This document shows positions 1 through 5,911 of a DNA stretch of 19,677 nt, one piece after another. This DNA is from CAZMUN01 sp964569815 (GTDB lineage Archaea; Iainarchaeota; Iainarchaeia; Iainarchaeales; GCA-2688035), in NCBI GenBank assembly GCA_964569815.1, contig CAZMUN010000022.1, positions 1 to 19,677 of the forward strand, written 5' to 3'. Made by a program: the position numbers and the translations under genes. Numbering within the stretch: position 1 is the first letter of the stretch; each line of letters begins with the position of its first letter. The notes below the pieces were generated by a model. It ran no database searches and was not told the DNA's origin. It saw only the letters and a program-made list of their open reading frames with translations.

Positions 1-39
1 AATGGGCTAACTGAACCCAGCGGAAGCCCCGCCCTTTAG
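1..39 (+). CDS. TnpB-like transposon protein, last 12 codons (5' part outside window)
   Basis: Frame 1 reads NGLTEPSGSPAL and then a TAG stop that sits in the loop of the hairpin at 27-46. In many IS200/IS605-family elements the tnpB reading frame runs into the right-end hairpin in this way, so that its 3' end overlaps the omega/reRNA. Only the tail is visible, so the family is assigned from position and architecture and not from any catalytic motif. It could also be the tail of a decayed copy. The RuvC-like domain and zinc finger, if present, lie upstream of the window. Confidence 0.5.
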   Translation, partial: NGLTEPSGSPAL

Positions 40-55
40 GGCGGGGAGGCTTCAC
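1..55 (+). mobile_element. IS200/IS605-type element, right end
   Basis: A strong stem of CCCCGCCC (27-34), loop TTTA (35-38) and GGGCGGGG (39-46) is followed by an AGG bulge (47-49) and CTTC (50-53), which closes on GAAG at 23-26. The order GAAG, stem, TTTA loop, stem, AGG, TTC matches the subterminal right-end hairpin of IS605-family elements such as ISDra2, where cleavage follows a TTCAA-like end. Here the end would be TTCAC at 51-55. The left end and transposase genes are outside the window, so the size and activity of the element are unknown. Confidence 0.75.
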
Positions 56-294
56 GGTGTCAGGATTTTCTCTTCAAGGCCTTCTGCAAGGCTTTTTTCG
101 AAAGGGTTGGCCTTCGGCGTTCCATGCCTTTGGTCTGAGGTTTTCGTTTCTTTGGCGGTTGCAACAAGGGCTATAGCGATTACCGTGACAAGCAAAAGGT
201 CTTCTAGCAGAAGTGTTGCCGTAAACGCGTGGTATATTGAAAACACTGTTCCCACAACGGTAGTTATTTTCAGCAAATCATATGTTGCGCTCAT
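52..294 (-). CDS. Small two-helix membrane protein, C-terminus altered by IS end
   Basis: An 80-residue protein of unknown family. It has two adjacent hydrophobic segments (about residues 7-25 and 27-46), then a charged tail ending EEKILTP. I chose the ATG at 294: a TATA-like box (TATAAAA on the plus strand, 327-333) lies about 36 bases upstream, allowing a leader of about 10 bases. An in-frame TTG at 321 is too close to that box to be the start. The stop codon, TGA at 54-52, lies inside the right end of the IS element, so the original C-terminus was probably lost or changed by the insertion. No function can be assigned. It is divergent from the Lrp-like gene. Confidence 0.55.
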   Translation of the reverse strand: MSATYDLLKITTVVGTVFSIYHAFTATLLLEDLLLVTVIAIALVATAKETKTSDQRHGTPKANPFEKSLAEGLEEKILTP

Positions 295-326
295 CTTCGA
301 CCCCAATAGTATTCCAGCCAAACATC

Positions 327-333
327 TATAAAA
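327..333 (-). promoter_or_regulatory. TATA-like box for the 52-294 gene
   Basis: TTTTATA on the minus strand, centred about 36 bases before the ATG at 294. It decides against the upstream TTG start at 321. Confidence 0.4.
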
Positions 334-401
334 TTTGTTTTTTTAAAAAGCACTCTATTATACTCATTATAGTGTGCATTTGCATAAAAAATTAAATAAA
401 G

Positions 402-411
402 TTACATGTAA
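402..411. promoter_or_regulatory. Perfect palindrome TTACATGTAA, candidate operator
   Basis: A perfect 10-base inverted repeat lies between an AT-rich TATA-like stretch (391-400) and the GTG start at 433 of an Lrp/AsnC-like regulator. Proteins of that family often control their own promoter by binding short palindromes. Autoregulation is inferred from position only. Confidence 0.35.
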
Positions 412-432
412 TATATTTATGGGGTTTTTTTT

Positions 433-1452
433 GTGGGCTTGACTAAAATAGACTCAAAGGTTTTGGATTTCATCTGCTTCAGCGGAGTCCATATGCCTGA
501 ATCCGAGATTGCAAAAAGGCTTCGCCTTAAGCCAAGCACTGTTTCCTATTCCCTAAAAAAAATGCGCAAGGAAAAGGTCATTCTTGGCTACAGGTACAGA
601 GTGGACTATGCAAGGCTTGGCCTTTCAACCCAGGCCTGGGTTTTCCTTAAGCTTGGATTTGCAGACATTGATTCCTTTGAAATGATTGACAAAATGCTTC
701 AGTACCCGCAGGTTCATGTGGCCTCTTTTGTTACAGGCGAATTTGACCTTGTGTTAAAGGTCCTGGAGAGAAATGTTTTTTCCATTGACAAGTTTGTAAG
801 AAGCCTTTACCAAGATTTTTCGGATTCGATTGACGCAGTTGATGTGCTTGTGGTAACAGAAAACTTCAAAACCCATAACCTTGTTACAAAAAACAAGGGC
901 TGCCTTAAGTCCTTTGACGAAACAGATTTGAACATTCTTGACATAAGAATGCAGCATCCTGAAAAAGAGCTTGCCGAAATAGCCTCTGAACTTGGCCTCC
1001 ACAGAAACACTGTAAGCAAGCGCTGGAAAGCGTTTTGGGAAAAAGGCGTTTTGGTTAAAAAAACCCCTGTCATCAACCCGGATTACCATTCAATGCTTAA
1101 AATTTCGCTGAAGGCAATAATTCTTATTGAAGCAAGCTCTGCGGCTTCAAAGCAGATAGCTGAAAAAATGGTTAAAATGGAAAAGGTCCACGAGCTCAAC
1201 AGGGTTCTTGGAACAAACTCCCTGCTTGCAATAGTCAGAACCGAAAACATGCGGGAGTTTATGGATTTTCTCAAATGGCTTCTTTCAAAGGCCGCCCCAA
1301 AACAGGGCCTTAAAAAAACAGTTTCAATGATGAGCTTGAGTTCAAGGCCGCATAAGCCAAACTACCTGCCCCAGCTTAAGGCAAAAAAAATTATTTCCTT
1401 CCGGGACAGAAAGCTTGTCTGCCCATCAATCCCGGAAGAATGGGCCAACTAG
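433..1452 (+). CDS. Double-module Lrp/AsnC-like transcription regulator
   Basis: A 339-residue protein with two consecutive Lrp/AsnC-type halves. The first helix-turn-helix is at about residues 22-44, followed by an alpha-beta ligand-sensing (RAM-like) module at about 66-142 with the strand VTGEFDLVLKV. A second helix-turn-helix lies at about 178-200, followed by a second RAM-like module at about 226-304 containing VLGTNSLLAIV. Ordinary Lrp proteins have a single half of about 150 residues and dimerise, so this chain looks like a covalent dimer whose halves have diverged strongly. GTG at 433 is the only reasonable start, because an ATG at 419 is out of frame and soon stops. Its stop overlaps that of the convergent ArsR-like gene by four bases. 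The target genes and the ligand are unknown. Confidence 0.8.
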   Translation: MGLTKIDSKVLDFICFSGVHMPESEIAKRLRLKPSTVSYSLKKMRKEKVILGYRYRVDYARLGLSTQAWVFLKLGFADIDSFEMIDKMLQYPQVHVASFVTGEFDLVLKVLERNVFSIDKFVRSLYQDFSDSIDAVDVLVVTENFKTHNLVTKNKGCLKSFDETDLNILDIRMQHPEKELAEIASELGLHRNTVSKRWKAFWEKGVLVKKTPVINPDYHSMLKISLKAIILIEASSAASKQIAEKMVKMEKVHELNRVLGTNSLLAIVRTENMREFMDFLKWLLSKAAPKQGLKKTVSMMSLSSRPHKPNYLPQLKAKKIISFRDRKLVCPSIPEEWAN

Positions 1453-2030
1453 TTTTTGGTTCTGGCAAGGAAATAGCCAACTATCATTGAGACAACCACT
1501 AATGCAACAACCATTGTAAGAACATCTTGGCCCAGAACAGGCTGTAACAAAGCCCTTGAAGCGCCATTCAATATCTCTGGCGCGGCTTCTGAAACAGCGT
1601 CGCCTGTGGCAGTGCTCTTAACCAATTGGTCAGAGGATTCAATGAAAACAGGGGAAGCACTCTGGGGCGCAGCGCTCATTGCCTGCATTGAAAGCATTCC
1701 AATAAAGGAGTAGAATATGCCAGCCAGGGCGAGAATGCTTATTCCCAAAACAATAAAAACGTTTACAGGGGTTTCTGCTGCAAAAATGTTTTTCCCCTTT
1801 CTTGTAAGACAGTAATACTTCCATTTCCTGCCTTCATCCAGCTCTTGAATGAGCTCAGCGTTTTCCAAAACAGAAAGATGCTGTTTTATTGTAGGGGCGG
1901 CCAAACGAAGCTTTTTGCTCAACTCTGTCAAAGTATGGTTGCGCTGCTTCAACAGCCTTATTATCCCGGCCCTTGTTTCGGATGCAAGGGCCTTGAATTC
2001 GCTGCTTGAAAGCCTTATTTCATTTTCCAT
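1449..2030 (-). CDS. Membrane-anchored ArsR-like winged-helix regulator
   Basis: A 193-residue protein. Residues 8-85 form an ArsR-type winged helix: SETRAGIIRLL, the recognition helix around APTIKQHLSVLENAELI, then a wing with the WKYYCLT strand. Two transmembrane segments follow at about 90-112 and 169-188, separated by a Ser/Ala-rich loop of about 55 residues that is probably outside the cell, and a short RTKN tail. A DNA-binding domain fixed to the membrane suggests a one-component sensor of an envelope or extracellular signal; this is inference. The ATG follows the stop of the 91-residue membrane protein by three bases, with GGTG available as a ribosome site, so the two genes are probably an operon and may work together. 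Confidence 0.75.
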   Translation of the reverse strand: MENEIRLSSSEFKALASETRAGIIRLLKQRNHTLTELSKKLRLAAPTIKQHLSVLENAELIQELDEGRKWKYYCLTRKGKNIFAAETPVNVFIVLGISILALAGIFYSFIGMLSMQAMSAAPQSASPVFIESSDQLVKSTATGDAVSEAAPEILNGASRALLQPVLGQDVLTMVVALVVVSMIVGYFLARTKN

Positions 2031-2033
2031 AAA

Positions 2034-2309
2034 TCACACCATAAACACCAGCACAAGGCCTGCAAGCAAAAACGTTGCAAGGGTCCTGTTGTAATAGGCG
2101 ATCAAAGCCAAAACAATCGGCGCAGCAAGAAGGTAAAACCCGTATTCCGGAAACCTTGAAACAATGAACGTTCCATAAAACGCGCCTGCTGCAAACAAAA
2201 AAAACAGGAAAGCAACAAAGGCTGCTATTCTTTCACTGAGCCAACTTGAAAACTTGTCAAAGTACTGGTCTACTTTGCCCTGCGTTTGCTCGGCTTTTTC
2301 TTCAGCCAT
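2034..2309 (-). CDS. Small membrane protein in operon with ArsR-like regulator
   Basis: A 91-residue protein of no family I recognise. A charged, Gln/Lys-rich N-terminus and an amphipathic stretch (about residues 1-26, with YFDKFSSWLSERI) precede hydrophobic segments at about 27-50, 57-71 and 73-90. It is first in a two-gene minus-strand unit with the membrane-anchored winged-helix regulator, separated by three bases. A TTTTAAA element (2337-2343 on the plus strand) lies about 31 bases before the ATG. It may be the membrane partner of the regulator, for example a sensor or a target of its control; only the gene order supports this. Confidence 0.65.
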   Translation of the reverse strand: MAEEKAEQTQGKVDQYFDKFSSWLSERIAAFVAFLFFLFAAGAFYGTFIVSRFPEYGFYLLAAPIVLALIAYYNRTLATFLLAGLVLVFMV

Positions 2310-2390
2310 GGTTGAAAAAACTTTTGCTTCAACCTGTTTAAAAGCATTTCAGTTTGTTTAGGTTTCTTGCTGCCCAAAACGACCTAAGCA

Positions 2391-2398
2391 TTTATATA
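2391..2398 (+). promoter_or_regulatory. TATA box TTTATATA, leaderless promoter
   Basis: An exact match to the archaeal TATA consensus, centred about 25 bases before the ATG at 2420. Transcription would start at or next to the start codon. Confidence 0.7.
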
Positions 2399-2419
2399 CC
2401 TCTAAATCGTTGTTAAGCT

Positions 2420-3319
2420 ATGGAATTTGACCTGAATGGCCTGATATACGGGCAAGCAATCCCTTTTTTTGACGGCCTTTTTTCAAAGGCAATGGAAGGC
2501 GACGTAACAACCATTGCATTGCTTGGAATAGGCATAATAGTGGCCTTTGTACTGCTAATCCTTTTCATCGAACTGGCGGCATGGCTCTTAAACCTTATCA
2601 AAAAATTCTTTCTGTTCGTGATAGTTGCGGCTTCAACCCTGCTGTTTTTCTTTTCATTTCATGGCAAGATCTTTGTAGAAAACCCTGACCCTGTTTTGGT
2701 CATAGCGGGAATACTTGGAATTGTTTTTGCCGTAATCGCTTTGGCCATTTCAATGCTTTCAATTAAAAGGGAGTGGCAGAAGCCAAAAGAGGAAAAAATT
2801 TCCGACCTCAAATCGGAAATGAAGCGCCTTGTAGTCGAACAATACGAAAACGAGCTTGATGACAAGTCTGTTAAAGAGGCAAGGCCTGAAACAACTCCTA
2901 CACAGGTTCAAAGCCCCCAACTGTTTTCAAGGCAGGCCCTGCAGCCAAAAAACATTCTTGCCTCGTTCCATGACAGAAGCCTCCTTGCAGTCCTCTCATA
3001 CATGGTTGTTGCAGAATTCGGCGTAATATCCGGTGTGACAATCTCAGCCCCAAACGAAAACGTGGGCCTCCTTTTCTTTGCCCTCTTCCTTGTTGCAGCC
3101 TTGGTGTTCATTAAAAGCACCTACCACAACTACCTCACAGGAATAAAGCACTTGTTCATTGCCTTGGCCGTAGGCATAGCGCTTTCGATTATCCTGAGCC
3201 ATGTATGGCTTTCCGAGCCTCTGGAAACACTCTTCTCGCTTTCATACTTCAAAACAAATGCCCTGGTTGCTTTGGTGACAGGCCTTGCAGTAAGCCTGTT
3301 CATGGGCTCAAAAGGGTGA
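2420..3319 (+). CDS. Polytopic membrane protein, unknown function
   Basis: A 299-residue protein. Three hydrophobic segments (about 31-57, 62-80, 91-113) are followed by a soluble, charged linker (about 114-180, with helical SDLKSEMKRLVVEQYENELDD and then a Pro/Gln-rich stretch). Four more hydrophobic segments follow (about 187-208, 214-231, 242-263, 273-295). The linker splits it into a 3-helix and a 4-helix part. No transporter or enzyme motif is evident. The start is well supported by the TATA box at 2391-2398. A basic cytosolic protein begins four bases after its stop, with GGTGA at the end of this gene as ribosome site, so the two are probably co-translated and may interact. Confidence 0.7.
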   Translation: MEFDLNGLIYGQAIPFFDGLFSKAMEGDVTTIALLGIGIIVAFVLLILFIELAAWLLNLIKKFFLFVIVAASTLLFFFSFHGKIFVENPDPVLVIAGILGIVFAVIALAISMLSIKREWQKPKEEKISDLKSEMKRLVVEQYENELDDKSVKEARPETTPTQVQSPQLFSRQALQPKNILASFHDRSLLAVLSYMVVAEFGVISGVTISAPNENVGLLFFALFLVAALVFIKSTYHNYLTGIKHLFIALAVGIALSIILSHVWLSEPLETLFSLSYFKTNALVALVTGLAVSLFMGSKG

Positions 3320-3323
3320 AAAG

Positions 3324-3764
3324 ATGTGGCCCTTTGGAAAAAGAAAACGCCTGCTGAAAAAGCCAGGCATAAGCCAAAAATCAGCCCAAAACGCGCTCGG
3401 CTTGACCACTGCAGCCAAAAAAGGCCAGGCCAGAAAGTCTTCAAGGCAGGAAGCGGATGCAGCCGCAAAAGCCCTTGAACAGATGGGCAGCAAAGAGACA
3501 GCCAAACCTGTCAAGCCCAAAACCCTGCCAAAAAAACCGCGGCCAGCCAAACAAAGGCTTGCAACCGTTCTCAAAAGAGTAAAGCCCGGAAAAACCCCTC
3601 TGGCAGAAACCCTAAAAACGAACCCTGCTTTCAGGCAAAGCCTTGCAGGAGCTTTGGGCAAAGCAGGCTTCAAAAACCCCGATGCCCTAATAGAAAAAGT
3701 TGCCAAAAAGCTTGAAGCAGGCCAAAGCCTGAAACAAATAATCCAAGAGCTTGAAAAAAGCTAA
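3324..3764 (+). CDS. Small basic Lys/Ala-rich protein
   Basis: A 146-residue soluble protein, rich in Lys, Ala, Pro and Gln. The N-terminus (MWPFGKRKRLLKK) and the middle (about residues 50-95, KPKTLPKKPRPAKQ) are strongly basic and probably disordered. The C-terminal 50 residues look like a compact helical domain (NPAFRQSLAGALGKAG, then DALIEKVAKKLEAG and LKQIIQELEKS). It begins four bases after the membrane protein and shares its ribosome-site region. The basic segments could bind nucleic acid or the acidic membrane face. I do not recognise the family. Confidence 0.65.
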   Translation: MWPFGKRKRLLKKPGISQKSAQNALGLTTAAKKGQARKSSRQEADAAAKALEQMGSKETAKPVKPKTLPKKPRPAKQRLATVLKRVKPGKTPLAETLKTNPAFRQSLAGALGKAGFKNPDALIEKVAKKLEAGQSLKQIIQELEKS

Positions 3765-3801
3765 AGCCCTCCCCCGGCACTCTTACGCCTGTTCAATAGG
3801 C

Positions 3802-3840
3802 TGGCTTCGCTTACATCTTCTCCCAATGCTTTTTCATTAG
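3802..3840. repeat. Direct repeat copy A (decayed 3' end of the EndoIV-like gene)
   Basis: Matches 3895-3933 at 34 of the 38 positions that can be aligned, offset by 93 bases. On the minus strand it reads LMKKHWEKM and a stop, compared with LMKKYWEKI and a stop in the real gene, with the downstream GCGAAG also conserved. The 93-base interval is open in the same frame past the real stop (ending SRLRWLMKKHWEKM). It looks like a relic of a local duplication. Confidence 0.6.
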
Positions 3841-3894
3841 CCACCGCAGCCGGCTGGTCTGGGCAAGATGCCGCCTCGTTTCACTCGATGGCAT

Positions 3895-3933
3895 GGCCTT
3901 CGCTTAAATCTTCTCCCAATACTTTTTCATAAG
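3895..3933. repeat. Direct repeat copy B (3' end of the EndoIV-like gene)
   Basis: This copy contains the last nine codons and stop of the EndoIV-like gene plus nine bases downstream. The copy at 3802-3840 differs by about four substitutions and no indels. Confidence 0.6.
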
Positions 3934-4734
3934 AAGGGCATCGCCCTCCAAGTCAGGGCTTTCGCATATCACGCAACCGGAAACTTTTTTTTCACTAAGC
4001 GCTTCCAAAAGCCACTTGTAGCTGAAAGTGTTTTCATCCTCTTCCATGTTGAGGTGGTTCCGCTCGCCTTTCTCAGAGAACCGAATGCCTGAAGCGTGCA
4101 TCTGCAAACCCTTTAAAAACTTTTTCGGAATCTCTTCCAAGGCATCCAAAAAATCATCTTTTTTCCTGAACCTTCCATTGCCACGGGCATGAAGGTGGGC
4201 CCAGTCAACCATTGGAAGCAAGCCCTTAACATTTCTGCACATTTCAAGCGTTTCCTGCAGCGAGCCAAGCTGGCTTGCCTTTCCAGTTGTTTCAGGCGCC
4301 AAAACAATGCCCCATCTTTTTTCCTTAATCTCTTTGGCCATTTCCGCCATTTCGCCAGAAACCTTTTCCAAGACCTTTTTTTTGCCCTGGCCCTGAAAGT
4401 ATGCTGGATGGAATGTCACAATTTTTGCTCCTGCCAACTCGCCAATGCGTGCCGAATCCATTATCCTTTTTTTGCTTGCCTCAAGCTTTGCCTTTTCCGT
4501 TGAATTCAGGTTAATGTAATAGGGAGCATGAACCCTGAGCAGAACACCGTTCTCTTCACCAGCCTTTTTAACCTGCTTTGCCGTCCCTTCACCCATGTTA
4601 ACGCCCCTAACAAACTCCAGCTCCATTGCATCCAGGCCCAGCTCTTTTATGCGTTCAATTCCTGAAACAGAATCCCTTTTTTTTGCAGAGCCAGGCACAC
4701 CCGCAGTCCCAAAAAGCATTTGCGCTTTTGCCAT
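3904..4734 (-). CDS. nfo: Endonuclease IV-like AP endonuclease (TIM barrel)
   Basis: A 276-residue protein, close to the usual length of endonuclease IV (about 280). That family cuts DNA 5' of abasic sites using three metal ions. The metal ligands can be followed in order: H69 (RVHAPYY), H109 (TFHPAYF), E148 (APETTGK), D177 and H180 (VDWAHLHARGNG), H213 (MHASG), H227 and E258 (ICESPD). The usual Asp-x-His pair is replaced here by an E-R-N-H stretch at 224-227, so one ligand is changed. It could therefore be a sugar isomerase-like relative. The ATG is fixed by an AGGAGG ribosome site 7 bases upstream. It is divergent from orc1, which suits a replication and repair neighbourhood. Confidence 0.8.
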   Translation of the reverse strand: MAKAQMLFGTAGVPGSAKKRDSVSGIERIKELGLDAMELEFVRGVNMGEGTAKQVKKAGEENGVLLRVHAPYYINLNSTEKAKLEASKKRIMDSARIGELAGAKIVTFHPAYFQGQGKKKVLEKVSGEMAEMAKEIKEKRWGIVLAPETTGKASQLGSLQETLEMCRNVKGLLPMVDWAHLHARGNGRFRKKDDFLDALEEIPKKFLKGLQMHASGIRFSEKGERNHLNMEEDENTFSYKWLLEALSEKKVSGCVICESPDLEGDALLMKKYWEKI

Positions 4735-4741
4735 TTTTAAG

Positions 4742-4747
4742 CCTCCT
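4742..4747 (-). promoter_or_regulatory. Strong Shine-Dalgarno AGGAGG for the EndoIV-like gene
   Basis: AGGAGG on the minus strand, 7 bases before the ATG at 4734. Its strength stands out in a region where most starts look leaderless. A TATATATTG element at 4782-4790 (minus) would give a leader of about 25 bases. Confidence 0.6.
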
Positions 4748-4795
4748 AGGCCTTTAGGGCTAATGTTATTATTATTTCTTTACAATATATAGGGT

Positions 4796-5911
4796 ATGCC
4801 TGAAAACATTTTTGAAAAAAGGCCCAAAGAGAATGCCTTGCTCAAAGACGAGCGCTTTTTGTACCCTGAGTTTGTGCCTGAAAGGCTTCCTTTCCGCGAA
4901 CCAGAAATAGACTCGCTGGTTTATGCCCTGCAGCCCGTGCTGAAAGGAAAAAAGCCCCAGAACGTGTTTGTCTGCGGCAGGTCTGGAACAGGAAAAACAG
5001 CCACCGTCAAATTTGTTCTCAACGAGCTCCAGCAGTACAGCGACAGGGCAAAAGGGCTTTACATAAACTGCTTCCAGCTTAACACCCGTCATTCGGTTTT
5101 AACCCAGATTGCGAACTTTCTTGGGGCGGCAACCCCAAGGCGCGGAATTGCCACAGACGAAGCCTATTCGCAGGTTTTGGAGGCATTGAAAAACGCGGGC
5201 TTTTTTCCAATAGTTGTTTTGGATGAAGCAGACCAGCTCTTGCATGAAAAGGAGGCAAGCAAGCTCTTCTACGACCTTCTCCGCGTAGTGGAGTATGGAA
5301 AGGGCCGCTTTGGATTGATTTTCATAAGCAACCACTCGGATTTTGTTGCAATGCTTGACGACCGCGTTAAAAGCAGTCTTGCCGAGCAAACAGTTTCATT
5401 TGACCCTTATTCGCCGGAACAGCTTAAAGAGATTTTGAAGCAGAGAAGCCAGTACGCTTTTCACCCAAATTCTTTGGGAGCTGAGGCAATAAACGTTGCT
5501 GCTGCCCATGCCTCAAAGCTTGGCGGCGACGCAAGAATTGCCATTGAGTCAATGCTCAGGGCCTCGCGTTTGGCCGAAAAGCAGAATTCTGAAAAGGTAA
5601 CAGTAGGTCACTTGAAAAGCGTTTTTTCCGATGTCGACAGCCGGGCCCTTCAAAAAGCAGTCAGCTATTTGAGCGAAACAGAGAAGAAAATCCTTTCTTT
5701 GGTTCCGGCAAACTCTTCCATTGCCTCAGGAGACCTTTTTCAGGCATACAAGAGTGCTGTCAAAAAGCCTTTAACCCAAAGACGTTTCCGTTCCCTGATT
5801 TCAGGACTTGAGAGAATGAAGCTTGTAAAAACCGAGCCCGTTGTAAAAAAGCCGCGCGGCAGGACAAGGCTTGTTTCACTGGCTTTTCCAAAAACCAAGC
5901 TAAGCCTTTAG
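4796..5911 (+). CDS. cdc6: Orc1/Cdc6 replication initiator
   Basis: A 371-residue AAA+ protein. Walker A is GRSGTGKT (61-68), Walker B is VVLDEAD (140-146), sensor 1 is the Asn in FISNHSD (N179), and sensor 2 lies in GGDARIAIESM (R247). A winged-helix domain fills about 285-371. This order and length are those of archaeal Orc1/Cdc6, which binds origin boxes and recruits the MCM helicase. No other Met is near the start; an AT-rich TATTATTATTT tract centred about 26 bases upstream could be its TATA element, so the message is probably leaderless. Its stop overlaps the stop of the convergent antiporter gene by four bases. Archaeal origins often lie beside this gene; no clear origin box was seen in the 61-base upstream gap. 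Confidence 0.93.
   Translation: MPENIFEKRPKENALLKDERFLYPEFVPERLPFREPEIDSLVYALQPVLKGKKPQNVFVCGRSGTGKTATVKFVLNELQQYSDRAKGLYINCFQLNTRHSVLTQIANFLGAATPRRGIATDEAYSQVLEALKNAGFFPIVVLDEADQLLHEKEASKLFYDLLRVVEYGKGRFGLIFISNHSDFVAMLDDRVKSSLAEQTVSFDPYSPEQLKEILKQRSQYAFHPNSLGAEAINVAAAHASKLGGDARIAIESMLRASRLAEKQNSEKVTVGHLKSVFSDVDSRALQKAVSYLSETEKKILSLVPANSSIASGDLFQAYKSAVKKPLTQRRFRSLISGLERMKLVKTEPVVKKPRGRTRLVSLAFPKTKLSL

Larger units (their letters stand above)
1..75 (+). ncRNA. Omega/reRNA 3' scaffold hairpin with putative guide
   Basis: TnpB nucleases use an RNA whose 3' scaffold is the right-end hairpin of their element and whose guide is the flanking chromosomal sequence. Here the hairpin occupies 23-53 and the scaffold would end at 55. 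The guide would begin at 56 with GGTGTCAGGATTTTCTCTTC; its true length is unknown. The 5' end of the RNA lies upstream of the window. The structure is seen directly; expression and function are inferred from the family. Confidence 0.55.

Noticed and set aside
754..1274. Minus-strand frames opposite the Lrp-like gene
   Set aside because: They conflict with a well-supported regulator, and the compositions are Cys/Phe-rich without domains.
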